Shown: positions 25,495-34,556, counted from the stretch's first letter. The stretch is DNA of 37,323 nt from Caldifarciminota bacterium UBA5631 (GCA_002421425.1 DIJZ01000020.1:79962-117284), one strand, 5' to 3'. Numbers and translations: made by a program. The notes: generated from the letters alone by a model not told the origin.

Positions 25495-26832
25495 CTACTG
25501 CGAAATATAATTGCTCTTAACGTATTCAAGGGCATCCTCCCTGGTCTTCACCTTACCTTCCGCCACAAGGTCATCAATCTCAGCAAGAATGTGCTTGAAG
25601 AGAGGACCGGGCTTTAATCCCAGAGCAATTAAGTCGTCTCCTGTTAGAATCCTTCCAGGACCGAGCTTCTTCTTCTCCTCTAATATCTTAAGAATTCTCC
25701 TTGAAAAATCATCATACGGCAGAATCCCCTCCCCCCTTGGCGGAGAGGCCAGGGCGTCAGCTAAAGCCATATCCAGAAGAGGGAAGGCAAATTCTTCCAT
25801 CCGCCTCAAATAACGATTGACAGCTTTATCAGTTAAAACCCTCTGGGCAGCTAACAGATGAGGATACATGTGATGTCTGACCAGCTTCTTTAAAATACTT
25901 CGTTCTTTGCGAGATAACCTCAGCCGCTCCGAAATATTATCTACCATCTCTGAACCAACTCTATCGTGACCATAGAAATGAGTATTACCTTCTTCGTCAA
26001 AGCTTATGGTGCTTGGTTTTCCGATATCGTGGAGAAGAAGCGCAAGCTTAACAATAGAAGCGACGTCGGGTTCATAATCTCTACCTCTCAGAATCTCTTC
26101 TATTTTTGCCACTGCGTCCAGCGTATGAAAAAGAAGATTCTGCTCATTATAATATCTCTGAGACGTAAATTTCAGTGCCCTGAGTTCAGGAAAGATCGAA
26201 AAAAGTACCCCGTCCTCAGCCATCAGATTTAGCGTTTTTGAAGCCTTATCAGAATTTAAGATGAGAAAAAGCTCATACCGAACTCTTTCTCCTGCAACAA
26301 TACGGGTGGAAACCAGCGGCGCAAATTCCCTGAGAAAACTCCGGGTAACCTCCTCAATGGAAAATTGAAGGAGCGCATGAAACCTATATGCTCTGAGAAT
26401 TCGAAGAGGATCAGCAATCAGGTTTCTTGAACTTATAGCCCTTATGAGCCCCCGACTTATGTCCTCAACCCCGCCATGGGGGTCCAGCACTTCCCCCGTC
26501 ACCACCTTCAGGGCGATTGAATTAAAAGTGAAATCCCGCAGGGAAAGATCTTCAAAAATCTCCTTACCTTTGATAGCTGAAACATCAAGCCACAACCCTT
26601 CACCAATTACACAGCGGTACTCGCGGTCCTCCTCGGAGAGAGGAAACACAATAATTTTGGGATTTTTCTTTTTAATACACCTCAAAAAACCGTCCAGATC
26701 ACTGACAGTAATATCAAAATCGTTAAACTCCCGCCCAAGAAGATAATCCCTAACTGAGCCGCCAACAAGGTAAGGGTCAAACTTTTCTGCGATTTTTTTA
26801 TCCACAAGGGGAATTTCCAGTTTACCTATCAT
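25495..26832 (-). CDS. cca: CCA tRNA nucleotidyltransferase / poly(A) polymerase family with HD domain
   Basis: 445 aa from the ATG at 26832 (AGGGGG five bases upstream); an 18-residue upstream extension is open but lacks support. Class II nucleotidyltransferase head: YLVGGSVRDYLLG (about 21-33) and the metal-binding DFDITV (Asp38, Asp40), then RDFTFNSIAL and the conserved DPLRILRAYRFHALLQF. The C-terminal half has an HD phosphohydrolase motif, LLLHDIGKPSTISF. It adds or repairs the 3'-CCA of tRNA; poly(A) polymerase or an A-adding-only enzyme is possible. The gene overlaps the suhB-like gene by 11 bases and ends the twelve-gene operon. Confidence 0.9.
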   Translation of the reverse strand: MIGKLEIPLVDKKIAEKFDPYLVGGSVRDYLLGREFNDFDITVSDLDGFLRCIKKKNPKIIVFPLSEEDREYRCVIGEGLWLDVSAIKGKEIFEDLSLRDFTFNSIALKVVTGEVLDPHGGVEDISRGLIRAISSRNLIADPLRILRAYRFHALLQFSIEEVTRSFLREFAPLVSTRIVAGERVRYELFLILNSDKASKTLNLMAEDGVLFSIFPELRALKFTSQRYYNEQNLLFHTLDAVAKIEEILRGRDYEPDVASIVKLALLLHDIGKPSTISFDEEGNTHFYGHDRVGSEMVDNISERLRLSRKERSILKKLVRHHMYPHLLAAQRVLTDKAVNRYLRRMEEFAFPLLDMALADALASPPRGEGILPYDDFSRRILKILEEKKKLGPGRILTGDDLIALGLKPGPLFKHILAEIDDLVAEGKVKTREDALEYVKSNYISQ

Positions 26833-27610
26833 TATTCCCCCTGATAGCTTCAAGGACTGTCGCAACTGCTTTTTCAGAGCCTGCAACGATGTTCCCAGTC
26901 CTTAGATACTCTTTACCACCTTGAAAATCTGTAACTAAGCCCCCCGCCTCCTCCACAATTAAAGAGCCAGCGGCAATATCCCAGATGGAAAGCCCATACT
27001 CATAAAAAACAACAAAAATTCCTTCCGCAACGTAACAAAGATCCAAAGCCGCAGACCCCAGCCTTCGCACGTCAGAAAATACAAAATAGAGTTTCTTGAA
27101 AATATTATTTAAAAAATCGAACTTCTCCTTTTCTCTGAAGGGAAATGCTGTGGCGAACAAGCACCTTTCAAGGTTAACCGACGAAGAAACATTAATCTTT
27201 TCACCATTCTTGAAAGCGCCCTGACCCTTTATTGCATAAAATAGTTCATCTCTTGCCGGATTGAAAACAATTCCCAACTTTGGCTCGCCTTTATCCAGCA
27301 ACGCACAGGAAATCGAAAAGAAATCAATCCCGTGCAAGAAATTCTTTGTACCATCTAGAGGGTCCACAACCCAGACACAGTCGCTTTTGATTCCTGCAAC
27401 GCCTTCCTCTTCTCCAAGAAAGGAGTGAAAAGGAAATTGCGAGAGGATCCTTTTCCTGATAATATTCTCTGATCCTTTATCAACAAAGGAGACCCAGTCA
27501 TTAGCCTTTTTTTCTTCTGCCTCAGAATATGAAACACTCCTGAAGTGTTTCAATAAGAAACTCCCCGCTTCCTTAACAGCCTTCAAAGCAACTTTGAAAT
27601 ATTGTTCCAT
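26822..27610 (-). CDS. Inositol monophosphatase family protein (SuhB-like)
   Basis: 262 aa. Metal-site motifs in order: GEEEGV (66-71), VWVVDPLDGTKNFLHG (79-94, with Asp83 and Asp86), and LSIWDIAAGSLIVEEAGG (Asp210). These define the Mg-dependent IMPase/FBPase/CysQ superfamily. Substrate could be inositol-1-phosphate, fructose-1,6-bisphosphate or 3'-phosphoadenosine nucleotides; sequence alone does not decide. The ATG at 27610 has GGAG four bases upstream and lies 28 bases inside the 3' end of the HAD phosphatase gene. Confidence 0.9.
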   Translation of the reverse strand: MEQYFKVALKAVKEAGSFLLKHFRSVSYSEAEEKKANDWVSFVDKGSENIIRKRILSQFPFHSFLGEEEGVAGIKSDCVWVVDPLDGTKNFLHGIDFFSISCALLDKGEPKLGIVFNPARDELFYAIKGQGAFKNGEKINVSSSVNLERCLFATAFPFREKEKFDFLNNIFKKLYFVFSDVRRLGSAALDLCYVAEGIFVVFYEYGLSIWDIAAGSLIVEEAGGLVTDFQGGKEYLRTGNIVAGSEKAVATVLEAIRGNNDR

Positions 27611-28371
27611 AGATCTCCAACGTCTTTGAATACAAAATCAGGTTTCGCCTGTTCAACTTCTTGAACCCCTTTCGGGACCCCTGTCATTACCAGTACCGTG
27701 ATCATTCCCATTTTTTTCCCAAGAAGAACATCGGTATCCAGCCTATCCCCTACAATTGCAGTTTCCTTCAGATCCGTTCCCAATCTTTTCACTGCGTACT
27801 TTATAATGTAATCATTGGGTTTCCCGAGTACGACAGGCTCAATACCTACAACAGTGGTGATAGCATTCACAATTGCACCTGCTCCTGGCAGCAAACCCGC
27901 CGGTGTCGGAAACGCGGAATCTCTGTTACATGCAATGAACTTTGCACCTCTCTGAATAGCGAGGACCGCTTCCCTGAGCTTCTTATAATTAACATTCTGA
28001 TCGAGACCGACGATTACAAATTCGGCCTCCTGATGTTCATAAACCACCTCCCACCGGCAGTTTCTTAGCTCCTCCATTATCCCGTCCTCGCCAATGACCA
28101 GCGCCCTGTGCGCACCAGGGTAGTTTTCCCGCAGATAATCGCCAAGAGTGTTGGCTGAAGTGTAAATCCTAGACTCATCAACTGTAATTCCCATTTTTTG
28201 CAGCTTCTCTCTTACCTGTGATGGAGTTCGAGTTGAATTGTTAGTAAGAAGTAAAAATGGTATAGTGTTTTGAGTCAGCCATTCGATGAACTCTTTTGAA
28301 CCCGTAACAGGTTCACTTCCCAGGTAAAGGGTTCCGTCAAGGTCGATTAAAAAACCACTTATCTTTACCAT
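27583..28371 (-). CDS. HAD-IIA family phosphatase (NagD/AraL-like)
   Basis: 262 aa. HAD motif I LIDLDGTLYLGSEPV (Asp10, Asp12), motif II FLLLTNNSTRTP, the C2a cap region (VIVGLDQNVNYKKL), motif III with VLGKPNDYIIKYAVKRLG, and motif IV IVGDRLDTDVLLGKKMGM. The HAD-IIA subfamily includes NagD, AraL, PgP/pNPPase and phosphoglycolate-type phosphatases, usually acting on sugar phosphates or related metabolites. The ATG at 28371 overlaps the fabH stop by seven bases. Its neighbours are fabH and an IMPase-family gene, so no pathway is obvious. Confidence 0.9.
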   Translation of the reverse strand: MVKISGFLIDLDGTLYLGSEPVTGSKEFIEWLTQNTIPFLLLTNNSTRTPSQVREKLQKMGITVDESRIYTSANTLGDYLRENYPGAHRALVIGEDGIMEELRNCRWEVVYEHQEAEFVIVGLDQNVNYKKLREAVLAIQRGAKFIACNRDSAFPTPAGLLPGAGAIVNAITTVVGIEPVVLGKPNDYIIKYAVKRLGTDLKETAIVGDRLDTDVLLGKKMGMITVLVMTGVPKGVQEVEQAKPDFVFKDVGDLWNNISKLL

Positions 28372-29342
28372 CTTAGTAATGTCGCTCCATAAACAAAGCC
28401 AGCGCCAAAGGAGACGAGGAGCACGAATTGCCCCCTTTTAAGGAGCCCTCTCTCCTCCATTTCAGCCAGAGCAATTGGTATAGAAGCGGCACTGGTATTC
28501 CCGGTCCTCTCAATATTTACGTACACTTTTTCGGGTGGTACGTTCAGTCTTTCCCTTGTAGCTTCAATAATTCTTATATTTGCCTGATGAGGGACAAACC
28601 AGTCCAGTTCAGTCGCACTGAGCCCTGCTTTCTCCAGCACCTTCTCGGCAGCTTCCTGCATGCCGGTAACAGCATATTTGAAAACTTCCTTTCCCTGCAT
28701 CTTAATGTAATGTCCCTTCTCCCTTATTGTGTTTTCAGAAGCTGGATTTCTTGATCCCCCAGCAGGTAGCATAAGAAGATGATGAACCTCCCCATTACCT
28801 TTCAGGAACGAGGCTAGAATATCGCTCTCTGAAGAATCCCTGGTGACAATCGCTGCCCCAGCACCGTCGCCAAAGAGGACGCAGGTATTCCTATCAGAGA
28901 AATCGACGAGCCTTGAAAGGGTCTCGGCTCCCACAATCAATATATTTCTGTAATCAGGAATACATAGCAAACCCCTGGCAATCTCCAGGGCGTAAATGAA
29001 ACCGGGACAAGCCGCTTCAATGTCAAAACATGAAGCCCTCTGAGCGCCAAGTTTGGATTGAACGATGCACGCTGTTGCAGGAAAAAGATAATCGGGAGAA
29101 GCCGTCGCTACAATAACTGCATCGATTTGATCAGGACTCATATTTGCTTTTGTCAGGGCTCTAAGGGCTGCCCTGTATGCTAAATCTGAAGTAGCCTCTT
29201 CAGGCGATGCAAGATGTCTTTCCTTTATTCCTGTCCTCTCCAAAATCCAGGAATCAGAAGTCTCTACCATCCTTTCCAGATCGATATTTGTAAGAACTTT
29301 TTCAGGTATATAAGACCCTATAGCTACGATTTTAATACCCAC
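28365..29342 (-). CDS. fabH: Beta-ketoacyl-ACP synthase III
   Basis: 325 aa. Catalytic triad in the expected places: Cys112 (ACPGF), His252 (WFVPHQANIRI), Asn282 (RTGNTSAAS). Condenses acetyl-CoA (or a branched acyl-CoA) with malonyl-ACP to start fatty acid synthesis. The start is a GTG at 29342 with GGAGGTG four bases upstream. No other fab gene is in the window. It follows the M50 protease gene after 16 bases. Confidence 0.95.
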   Translation of the reverse strand: MGIKIVAIGSYIPEKVLTNIDLERMVETSDSWILERTGIKERHLASPEEATSDLAYRAALRALTKANMSPDQIDAVIVATASPDYLFPATACIVQSKLGAQRASCFDIEAACPGFIYALEIARGLLCIPDYRNILIVGAETLSRLVDFSDRNTCVLFGDGAGAAIVTRDSSESDILASFLKGNGEVHHLLMLPAGGSRNPASENTIREKGHYIKMQGKEVFKYAVTGMQEAAEKVLEKAGLSATELDWFVPHQANIRIIEATRERLNVPPEKVYVNIERTGNTSAASIPIALAEMEERGLLKRGQFVLLVSFGAGFVYGATLLRW

Positions 29343-29358
29343 GATGCACCTCCAGAAA

Positions 29359-29985
29359 TCAAAGATTCAATAGTAATGAGTTACCAAAGATCAGTGTTAC
29401 ATAGAATTTTACAGTTGTGCGAATGTACATTCCGAGAAGTGGAAATCCAAGCGCCGAAAATAAAATCAAAGCAAGAAGAATATAGTATCCATATCTCTGC
29501 ATAAAACTCCTGAAATTTCCTGGTGGGAGAAAGTACTCAAGAACGTGCCATCCATCAAGAGGTGGAACAGGGATGAGATTAAAGAAAGCGAGGGCACCAC
29601 TTATCACAATAAAATTCACTATCATCGCCCCCGGTGTTGTAGTAAGGAGAAATCTCAGTGCGACGAAACGCAAAATAATACCCACAGTAAAACCCGAAAT
29701 GAGATTGGATAGCGGACCCGCCAGGGATACTATAACAACATCCCGTTTGGGGTTTCTCAAATTATACGGATTAATCTGCACAGGCTTTGCCCATCCGAAG
29801 TGTAAAAAGACAAGAGCTACAAATCCCACAGGGTCTATGTGTGCCAGGGGGTTAAAGGTAAGCCTTTTGGTTATCTTTGGGGTAGGGTCACCAAGCTTAT
29901 ATGCAACATAACCATGAAAATACTCGTGAATCGTTAAAGCTAAAAGAATCCCCGGAAGCACAAGCAAAAAATCCAGCCACTTCAT
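29359..29985 (-). CDS. Site-2-protease family (M50) membrane metalloprotease
   Basis: 208 aa from the ATG at 29985. Several membrane helices with the zinc motif HEYFH (20-24) in the first helix and NLIPVPPLDG (136-145, Asp144 as third ligand) in a later one; AGPLSNLISG between them is typical of the short rhomboid-like M50 group (YwhC/FjoY-type). Cleaves membrane-embedded substrates; partner unknown. Start choice: GTG at 29991 is open, but the ATG at 29985 lies in ATGA, overlapping the previous stop, with GGGG upstream. Confidence 0.9.
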   Translation of the reverse strand: MKWLDFLLVLPGILLALTIHEYFHGYVAYKLGDPTPKITKRLTFNPLAHIDPVGFVALVFLHFGWAKPVQINPYNLRNPKRDVVIVSLAGPLSNLISGFTVGIILRFVALRFLLTTTPGAMIVNFIVISGALAFFNLIPVPPLDGWHVLEYFLPPGNFRSFMQRYGYYILLALILFSALGFPLLGMYIRTTVKFYVTLIFGNSLLLNL

Positions 29986-30437
29986 ACCCACCCCACACAG
30001 ATAAAAACAATTCCAAGCATTATTCCAATAAATGAACCAACAATGACTTCCAGGGGTGAATGTCCGAGCAATTCTTTAAGTTTCTGTCTTCCTGCGGCTT
30101 TATTTCTCTCCATTTCTTCAATAATGATATTGAGAAGTTCCGCATGTTCCCCCGCTGCCCTCCTTATCCCCGCAGCATCGTACATTATGACAAGGCTAAA
30201 ATAGAGCGTGATTCCAAAAATAGGTGAATCGAAACCGAAATGATGACCTGTAATTACAGACATGCACGAAACCGCAGCAGAGTGAGCACTTGGCATTCCA
30301 CCTGTGCTAAAAAGCCAGGGAAATGAAACCCTTTTTTCCTTTATACTGTAAATAAAAAATTTAACTATTTGTACGAAAAAACCGGTGGCAAGTGGAAGAA
30401 TCCAGTACATGTTTGTGAAAACCTTCTTTAGAGCCAC
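29982..30437 (-). CDS. Divergent PAP2 family protein (DUF212)
   Basis: 151 aa. The family signature FSTGGMPSAHSAAVSCMS is clear, as are the helix VIMYDAAGIRRAAGEHAELLN and the C-terminal GHSPLEVIVGSFIGIMLG. The fold is related to acid phosphatases/vanadium haloperoxidases, membrane-embedded with about four helices. The neighbouring polyprenyl synthase fits a role in lipid-phosphate metabolism, but this is inference. The start is a GTG at 30437, sharing one base with the stop in front (TAGTG), with GGAGG five bases upstream. Confidence 0.9.
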   Translation of the reverse strand: MALKKVFTNMYWILPLATGFFVQIVKFFIYSIKEKRVSFPWLFSTGGMPSAHSAAVSCMSVITGHHFGFDSPIFGITLYFSLVIMYDAAGIRRAAGEHAELLNIIIEEMERNKAAGRQKLKELLGHSPLEVIVGSFIGIMLGIVFICVGWV

Positions 30438-31321
30438 TATTTCCTCCGATTCAGAAAATATTCCGCCAATCCCTCAATAATTGCACTTTTTTCATTTAAC
30501 AATTCTCTCGCGTCATATTTGATTCTCTCGGCAAGTTTTTCTGCTTTAATCCGGGATTCTTTTAGACCAATGGTTGCAGGGAAGGTACACTTCCCCCTTT
30601 CCCGATCCTTTCTTGATTTTTTCCCTAATTCCAACTCTTCACCAGTTTCATCAAGAATATCATCGACAATCTGAAACAATAAACCCAGGTTTCTTCCAAC
30701 CCTTCTAAATTCATTAATAAAATATTCTGAAGCACCAGCTCCCATTACACCAATTACAAGGGAAGCTTCCACAAACCTGGCAGTTTTCCTGAGATGTATG
30801 TTCTCTGCAAGCTTCGCTGTATGCCTTAAACCCCCAGCCCTGATATCAAGCACCTGGCCTCCAATGACACCATCTACGCCAATGGAATCCGTTAGTTCAT
30901 TCAGCATCCTCAATTTGAGTGGTTCTGGAAGTCGCCCTCTTAGAAACAGCCTGACAGCCTCAATGAACAAAGCATCGCCTGCAAGAATCGCCATTGCCTC
31001 GCCATATACTTTATGGTTAGTGGGTAAACCACGCCTGTAGTCATCATTATCCATAGCGGGTAAATCATCATGAATTAAAGTAAAGGTATGAATCATCTCA
31101 AGGGCGCACGCTTGGGGCATAATAACCTCAACGTCAGTACCGCCCGCCAGCTCGTATCCAAGAATGCAGAGAACAGGCCTCAGCCTCTTTCCACCTGCCG
31201 TAAGAGAATAGCGCATTGACTCTCTCAGTATTGGAATGCCTTCCCCGGAGAGCGGGAAAAACTCCTCTAACTTAGCATTCACCAACAAAGTCTTTTCATT
31301 AAGGTAGTCTAAAAAATCCAC
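30437..31321 (-). CDS. ispA: Polyprenyl synthetase (farnesyl/geranylgeranyl diphosphate synthase)
   Basis: 294 aa. Family motifs: AGGKRLRPVLC (substrate lysine and arginines), first Asp-rich motif DDLPAMDND (85-93), GEAMAILAGDALF, and second Asp-rich motif DDILDETG (220-227). Condenses isopentenyl diphosphate with allylic diphosphates. The DDxxxxD first motif with a Thr-Leu just before it fits bacterial FPP or GGPP synthases; chain length cannot be fixed by eye. Start is a GTG at 31321 with AAGGAGGT closely upstream. The ispF end at the right edge belongs to the same isoprenoid route. Confidence 0.92.
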   Translation of the reverse strand: MDFLDYLNEKTLLVNAKLEEFFPLSGEGIPILRESMRYSLTAGGKRLRPVLCILGYELAGGTDVEVIMPQACALEMIHTFTLIHDDLPAMDNDDYRRGLPTNHKVYGEAMAILAGDALFIEAVRLFLRGRLPEPLKLRMLNELTDSIGVDGVIGGQVLDIRAGGLRHTAKLAENIHLRKTARFVEASLVIGVMGAGASEYFINEFRRVGRNLGLLFQIVDDILDETGEELELGKKSRKDRERGKCTFPATIGLKESRIKAEKLAERIKYDARELLNEKSAIIEGLAEYFLNRRK

Positions 31322-31330
31322 GTAACCTCC

Positions 31331-32083
31331 TTACAACAGGTTATCAAAAAGTACCATAATTATAAAACCAATAAGAAAGGAGAAAGTAGCGACTTTTTCT
31401 TTTCCCAATGCATGCGATTCTGGAATCATCTCGTCACTCACAACGTACACCATGGCGCCAGCTGCGAAAGCCATTATGTAAGGCAGCAATCTGCTGAATG
31501 CAACGCCAAGGGACACTCCAATAAATCCCGCCACAGGTTCCACTACCCCGGTAAGGAATGCAATTAAAATAGCTTTCCACTTGTTCATTCCCATGCTGTG
31601 AAGTGGAAAAGCAACGGCAGCACCTTCTGGAATGTTCTGAAGCCCTATGGCGATGGTCAGTGACAGTGCTGCCGGTGTAATTCCTTTCGCAAAAGAAACC
31701 CCTACAGCCATGCCCTCTGGAAAGTTATGTATAGTCATCGTAATCAGCAGGAGGCTAACAAGCCTAAGCCTCGAAGGTGGCCCTTCTAGCCCTTTCACAA
31801 GGTGCTCGTGAGGTAAAACAGAATCCAGAACATCTACAAGCGCTGCTCCAAAAATAAAACAAAGAAGAACCAGAATAATATACCCTGAACTAATAGCAGG
31901 AATAAGCAAACTAAATATGGACGCTGCAAACATTATCCCCCCAGAAAATCCGAGAAACACAGGCATACTTGCATTACCAAAGCGAAATCCGAAAAGCAGA
32001 AAAAGCCCACCAACGGAAGTTAGAATACCTGCAAGAAATGAAGCAATAGTGCCAGCGAGGACGGGGGACACGCTAAGTCTCAA
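31331..32083 (-). CDS. ZIP family metal transporter
   Basis: 250 aa, about eight membrane helices. The helix IV signature HNFPEGMAVGV (His119, Asn120, Pro122, Glu123) and the helix V signature GLQNIPEGAAVAFPL (Asn150, Glu153) form the binuclear metal site. A loop holds PHEH (91-94). Likely imports Zn, Fe or Mn. The start is uncertain: a TTG at 32083 gives full length, while a GTG at 32071 falls just after the upstream stop; neither has a strong ribosome binding site. Confidence 0.92.
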   Translation of the reverse strand: MRLSVSPVLAGTIASFLAGILTSVGGLFLLFGFRFGNASMPVFLGFSGGIMFAASIFSLLIPAISSGYIILVLLCFIFGAALVDVLDSVLPHEHLVKGLEGPPSRLRLVSLLLITMTIHNFPEGMAVGVSFAKGITPAALSLTIAIGLQNIPEGAAVAFPLHSMGMNKWKAILIAFLTGVVEPVAGFIGVSLGVAFSRLLPYIMAFAAGAMVYVVSDEMIPESHALGKEKVATFSFLIGFIIMVLFDNLL

Positions 32084-32393
32084 GACCTGAAAGTCTATTT
32101 ATGTGAGTTATGCTCTCTTCATCATCGGGCTTTATGTCAAGAACTCGAAGAAAATACTCTCTTGCCTTCTCGTCATTATTAATCATTTCCTGAAAAAGTC
32201 CCATTGCCTTCAAATATTTTATTTTTTCATCCTCCGACGAGATTTCGTTCTGGTCCACCCTCCGTATAAGCTCCTCAATGCACTTTTCTGCAAAGTCAAT
32301 GTTGTGCTCAAAAAGTGCTTCGGTAAAATAGTTGAACAGTTCATCGCTTGTATAAGACTTGTAGTCTTCCTTACTCGATTTCTTCGGTGACAT
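32073..32393 (-). CDS. Small TPR-like protein
   Basis: 106 aa, acidic and fully helical. The segment at about 62-98 (KIKYLKAMGLFQEMINNDEKAREYFLRVLDIKPDDEE) is one tetratricopeptide-like repeat, preceded by another helix pair (about 16-48). It starts with MSPKKSSKED at the ATG at 32393, 23 bases inside the 3' end of trkA, and overlaps the ZIP gene by 11 bases. No signal peptide. It may be an adaptor for one of the transport proteins encoded next to it; no family can be named. Confidence 0.8.
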   Translation of the reverse strand: MSPKKSSKEDYKSYTSDELFNYFTEALFEHNIDFAEKCIEELIRRVDQNEISSEDEKIKYLKAMGLFQEMINNDEKAREYFLRVLDIKPDDEESITHINRLSGLET

Positions 32394-33099
32394 AGTTCCT
32401 GAATTCCTCTATATTCTCTAATGCTCCAATTACAACTAACTTATCTGTCCTTGAAATCTCAAAGCTCGCATCTGGAAGGACAAAGGTTTCGGTTTTTGTA
32501 TCAACACCAATTAAAGATTCGCTCTCCTTTTCCTTTGCTACTTCGCGTACCTCCGGTTGCTTTCGCTCAACAGCAATAATATAGACACCAAACTTCCTCT
32601 TGATATCCAGGTCACCCAGGGTCTTCTTCTGGAAATTCTTTGGCACATCAACGCTCGCAATCATGAAGTTTTTCTTTTTCAGAAGTTCAACAAGCTCCTC
32701 AGCTCCCATCATAATATTCATCGCCAGCCTTTCCGCAGACTGCTTTTCAGGCTGAATCACTTTGGATACCCCAAGGCGCGAAAGTATTTTAGCGTGTACC
32801 TCATTGGATGCTTTCGCGTAGACCTTTTTAACTTTCTCCTCCTGGAGAATCTGCGCCGTCAAAATTGACGATGAAATCTCAGAGATACATAGGAAAACAT
32901 AGTCAAAATCGCTAAGATTCAACTGTGTAATAGCGTCTTCATCTGTACTGTCAAGAATAACAGCTTGTGATACTATATCCTCAATACCTCTAATTTTGCT
33001 CTCATCTTTATCCACCACAACAACGGTGTGGTGCTCTCGCACAAAAACTTCAGCCAGGGCTTTGCCAAACCTCCCTGCACCGATGATCAGCATGTTCAT
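32371..33099 (-). CDS. trkA: TrkA/KtrA-type potassium transport regulatory protein
   Basis: 242 aa from the ATG at 33099. Residues 1-120 are an RCK N-terminal (Rossmann) domain: MNMLIIGAGRFGKALAEVF with GAGRFG (7-12) and the acidic strand end VVVVDKDE. A TrkA-C domain follows (about 150-242), with an unusual insertion of about 20 charged residues (KQPEVREVAKEKESESLIGV). It binds nucleotides and gates the TrkH channel encoded immediately upstream. The first 13 residues of the longer open frame are not supported: GGGTGA lies just before the chosen ATG, which is four bases after the trkH stop. Confidence 0.93.
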   Translation of the reverse strand: MNMLIIGAGRFGKALAEVFVREHHTVVVVDKDESKIRGIEDIVSQAVILDSTDEDAITQLNLSDFDYVFLCISEISSSILTAQILQEEKVKKVYAKASNEVHAKILSRLGVSKVIQPEKQSAERLAMNIMMGAEELVELLKKKNFMIASVDVPKNFQKKTLGDLDIKRKFGVYIIAVERKQPEVREVAKEKESESLIGVDTKTETFVLPDASFEISRTDKLVVIGALENIEEFRNYVTEEIE

Positions 33100-33103
33100 A
33101 TTC

Positions 33104-34501
33104 TCACCCCACAATGTAGCGGTCTTCAGGATACCCAATCTCTACTTTCGACTTCTCGATCATATAAGTCGCAAGAGAGAGAATCCCTATTTTCCCTACA
33201 AGCATAAGTACAATTATAATCCACCTGGATAGTACAATAAAATCTGCAGAAAGGCTTACATTACTGTAAAGTCGGGACCCTGTAGAAAGGCCAACGGTTC
33301 CAAAGGCCGAGAAGACTTCAAACATCACCTCAATAGGATTGTGATACTGGAACACTCTGGAATCGAAAGCAAATATCAGAAAAGAAGTAATTACAAGAAG
33401 CGAAATTGAAAGAAGAACTATGATAAGAGCCTTTTCCACCGTTGTATCAGGAATCTTCCTTTTGAAAAGATACACATTTTTGTAACCCTTCAGGTAATGA
33501 ATAATCCACAAAAATACCAGGGCGAAGGTATTGGTCTTCACTCCACCTGCGGTCCCACCAGGACTACCCCCTATATACATGAGGAACATTACGAAACACA
33601 GTGTTGCTGGCGTAATACGTGCAAAGTCAACGGTATTAAAACCACAGGTCCTCGGGGTCACAGACTGGAAGAGAGACGCAAGAATCTTTTCCAGCGGTGT
33701 AAAGCTTGCAAATCCCTGATTATGTTCGAGTAAGAAAATTAGCACAAATCCAGCAATGACAAGGAGTAAGGTCCATGTAAAAACGCCCTTGGTGTGTGTG
33801 GAGAACCTGAAAATTTTAACACCTTGCTCTGTGAACCTCTTGCCTCTGCCAGAAGGAAGTCCTAAGCCTCTGAATTTATAAGACAGATAATCCTTAATCT
33901 CGTTCATCACAAAGAATCCCAACCCACCACATATTATAAGAAGGATTACAATCAGATTTACCCACACATCACCCCTGAAACCGACCAAAGAATCAGAAAA
34001 GGTTGAAAATCCTGCATTGCAAAAAGCCGAAATTGACTGGAAGACAGCATGTTTGAAAGCAAGGGGAGGCTCATAATATTTCAGAAATGCAAGAAAGAGA
34101 AAGAAAGCGCCCAGGGATTCAATAACTATTGTGTAGATGATGACCCTCCTGGCAAAAAAGAAGGCGAAACCCGGTTTCAGCTCCGGAAATCCCTGAGCCA
34201 TCATCTCAGGAAACATCAGGCTCCTCCTCAATCGGTGAAGAAAAATACCCGCAACGGTCATATAACCTATCCCGCCAAGCTGAATTAGAGTGAGGATGAC
34301 AAATTTTCCAAACAGCGTGAAGAACACAGGGGTATCTTTAACAATTAGCCCGGTTACACAAAGGGCAGAGGTACTCGTAAAGAAAGCATCAGAAAAACTC
34401 AAAGGACCTGTTCTGGAAACGGGCAACAACAAAAGTAAAGCACCCAGAAGGGAAAAACCAACATAACCAATAAAAAGAAATATGAACGCTTTTCGTTCCA
34501 T
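33104..34501 (-). CDS. trkH: TrkH/KtrB-type potassium uptake channel
   Basis: 465 aa. Four pore repeats with selectivity-filter glycines at Gly51 (SALCVTGL), Gly164 (CNAGFST), Gly287 (RTCGFNT) and Gly404 (FGTVGLSTG), and the gating loop GGSPGGTAGG (311-320). Takes up K+ with the TrkA partner encoded downstream. The ATG at 34501 has an in-frame TAA directly before it, so the start is fixed, yet no Shine-Dalgarno is visible; translation may depend on coupling to the outer-membrane protein gene ending 19 bases upstream. Confidence 0.94.
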   Translation of the reverse strand: MERKAFIFLFIGYVGFSLLGALLLLLPVSRTGPLSFSDAFFTSTSALCVTGLIVKDTPVFFTLFGKFVILTLIQLGGIGYMTVAGIFLHRLRRSLMFPEMMAQGFPELKPGFAFFFARRVIIYTIVIESLGAFFLFLAFLKYYEPPLAFKHAVFQSISAFCNAGFSTFSDSLVGFRGDVWVNLIVILLIICGGLGFFVMNEIKDYLSYKFRGLGLPSGRGKRFTEQGVKIFRFSTHTKGVFTWTLLLVIAGFVLIFLLEHNQGFASFTPLEKILASLFQSVTPRTCGFNTVDFARITPATLCFVMFLMYIGGSPGGTAGGVKTNTFALVFLWIIHYLKGYKNVYLFKRKIPDTTVEKALIIVLLSISLLVITSFLIFAFDSRVFQYHNPIEVMFEVFSAFGTVGLSTGSRLYSNVSLSADFIVLSRWIIIVLMLVGKIGILSLATYMIEKSKVEIGYPEDRYIVG

Positions 34502-34513
34502 TTAAATGGGGGC

Positions 34514-34556
34514 TACGGAATTAGATCCCCGCTTTTACCCCCAGAGTTATTCCGTA
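34514..34556. repeat. Inverted repeat TACGGAAT-N27-ATTCCGTA between outer-membrane gene and trkH
   Basis: Two exact 8-base arms at 34514-34521 and 34549-34556. The second arm lies in the last codons of the outer-membrane protein gene; the first is just before trkH. The hairpin could slow transcription or protect the upstream message. The long loop makes this modest evidence. Confidence 0.35.
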
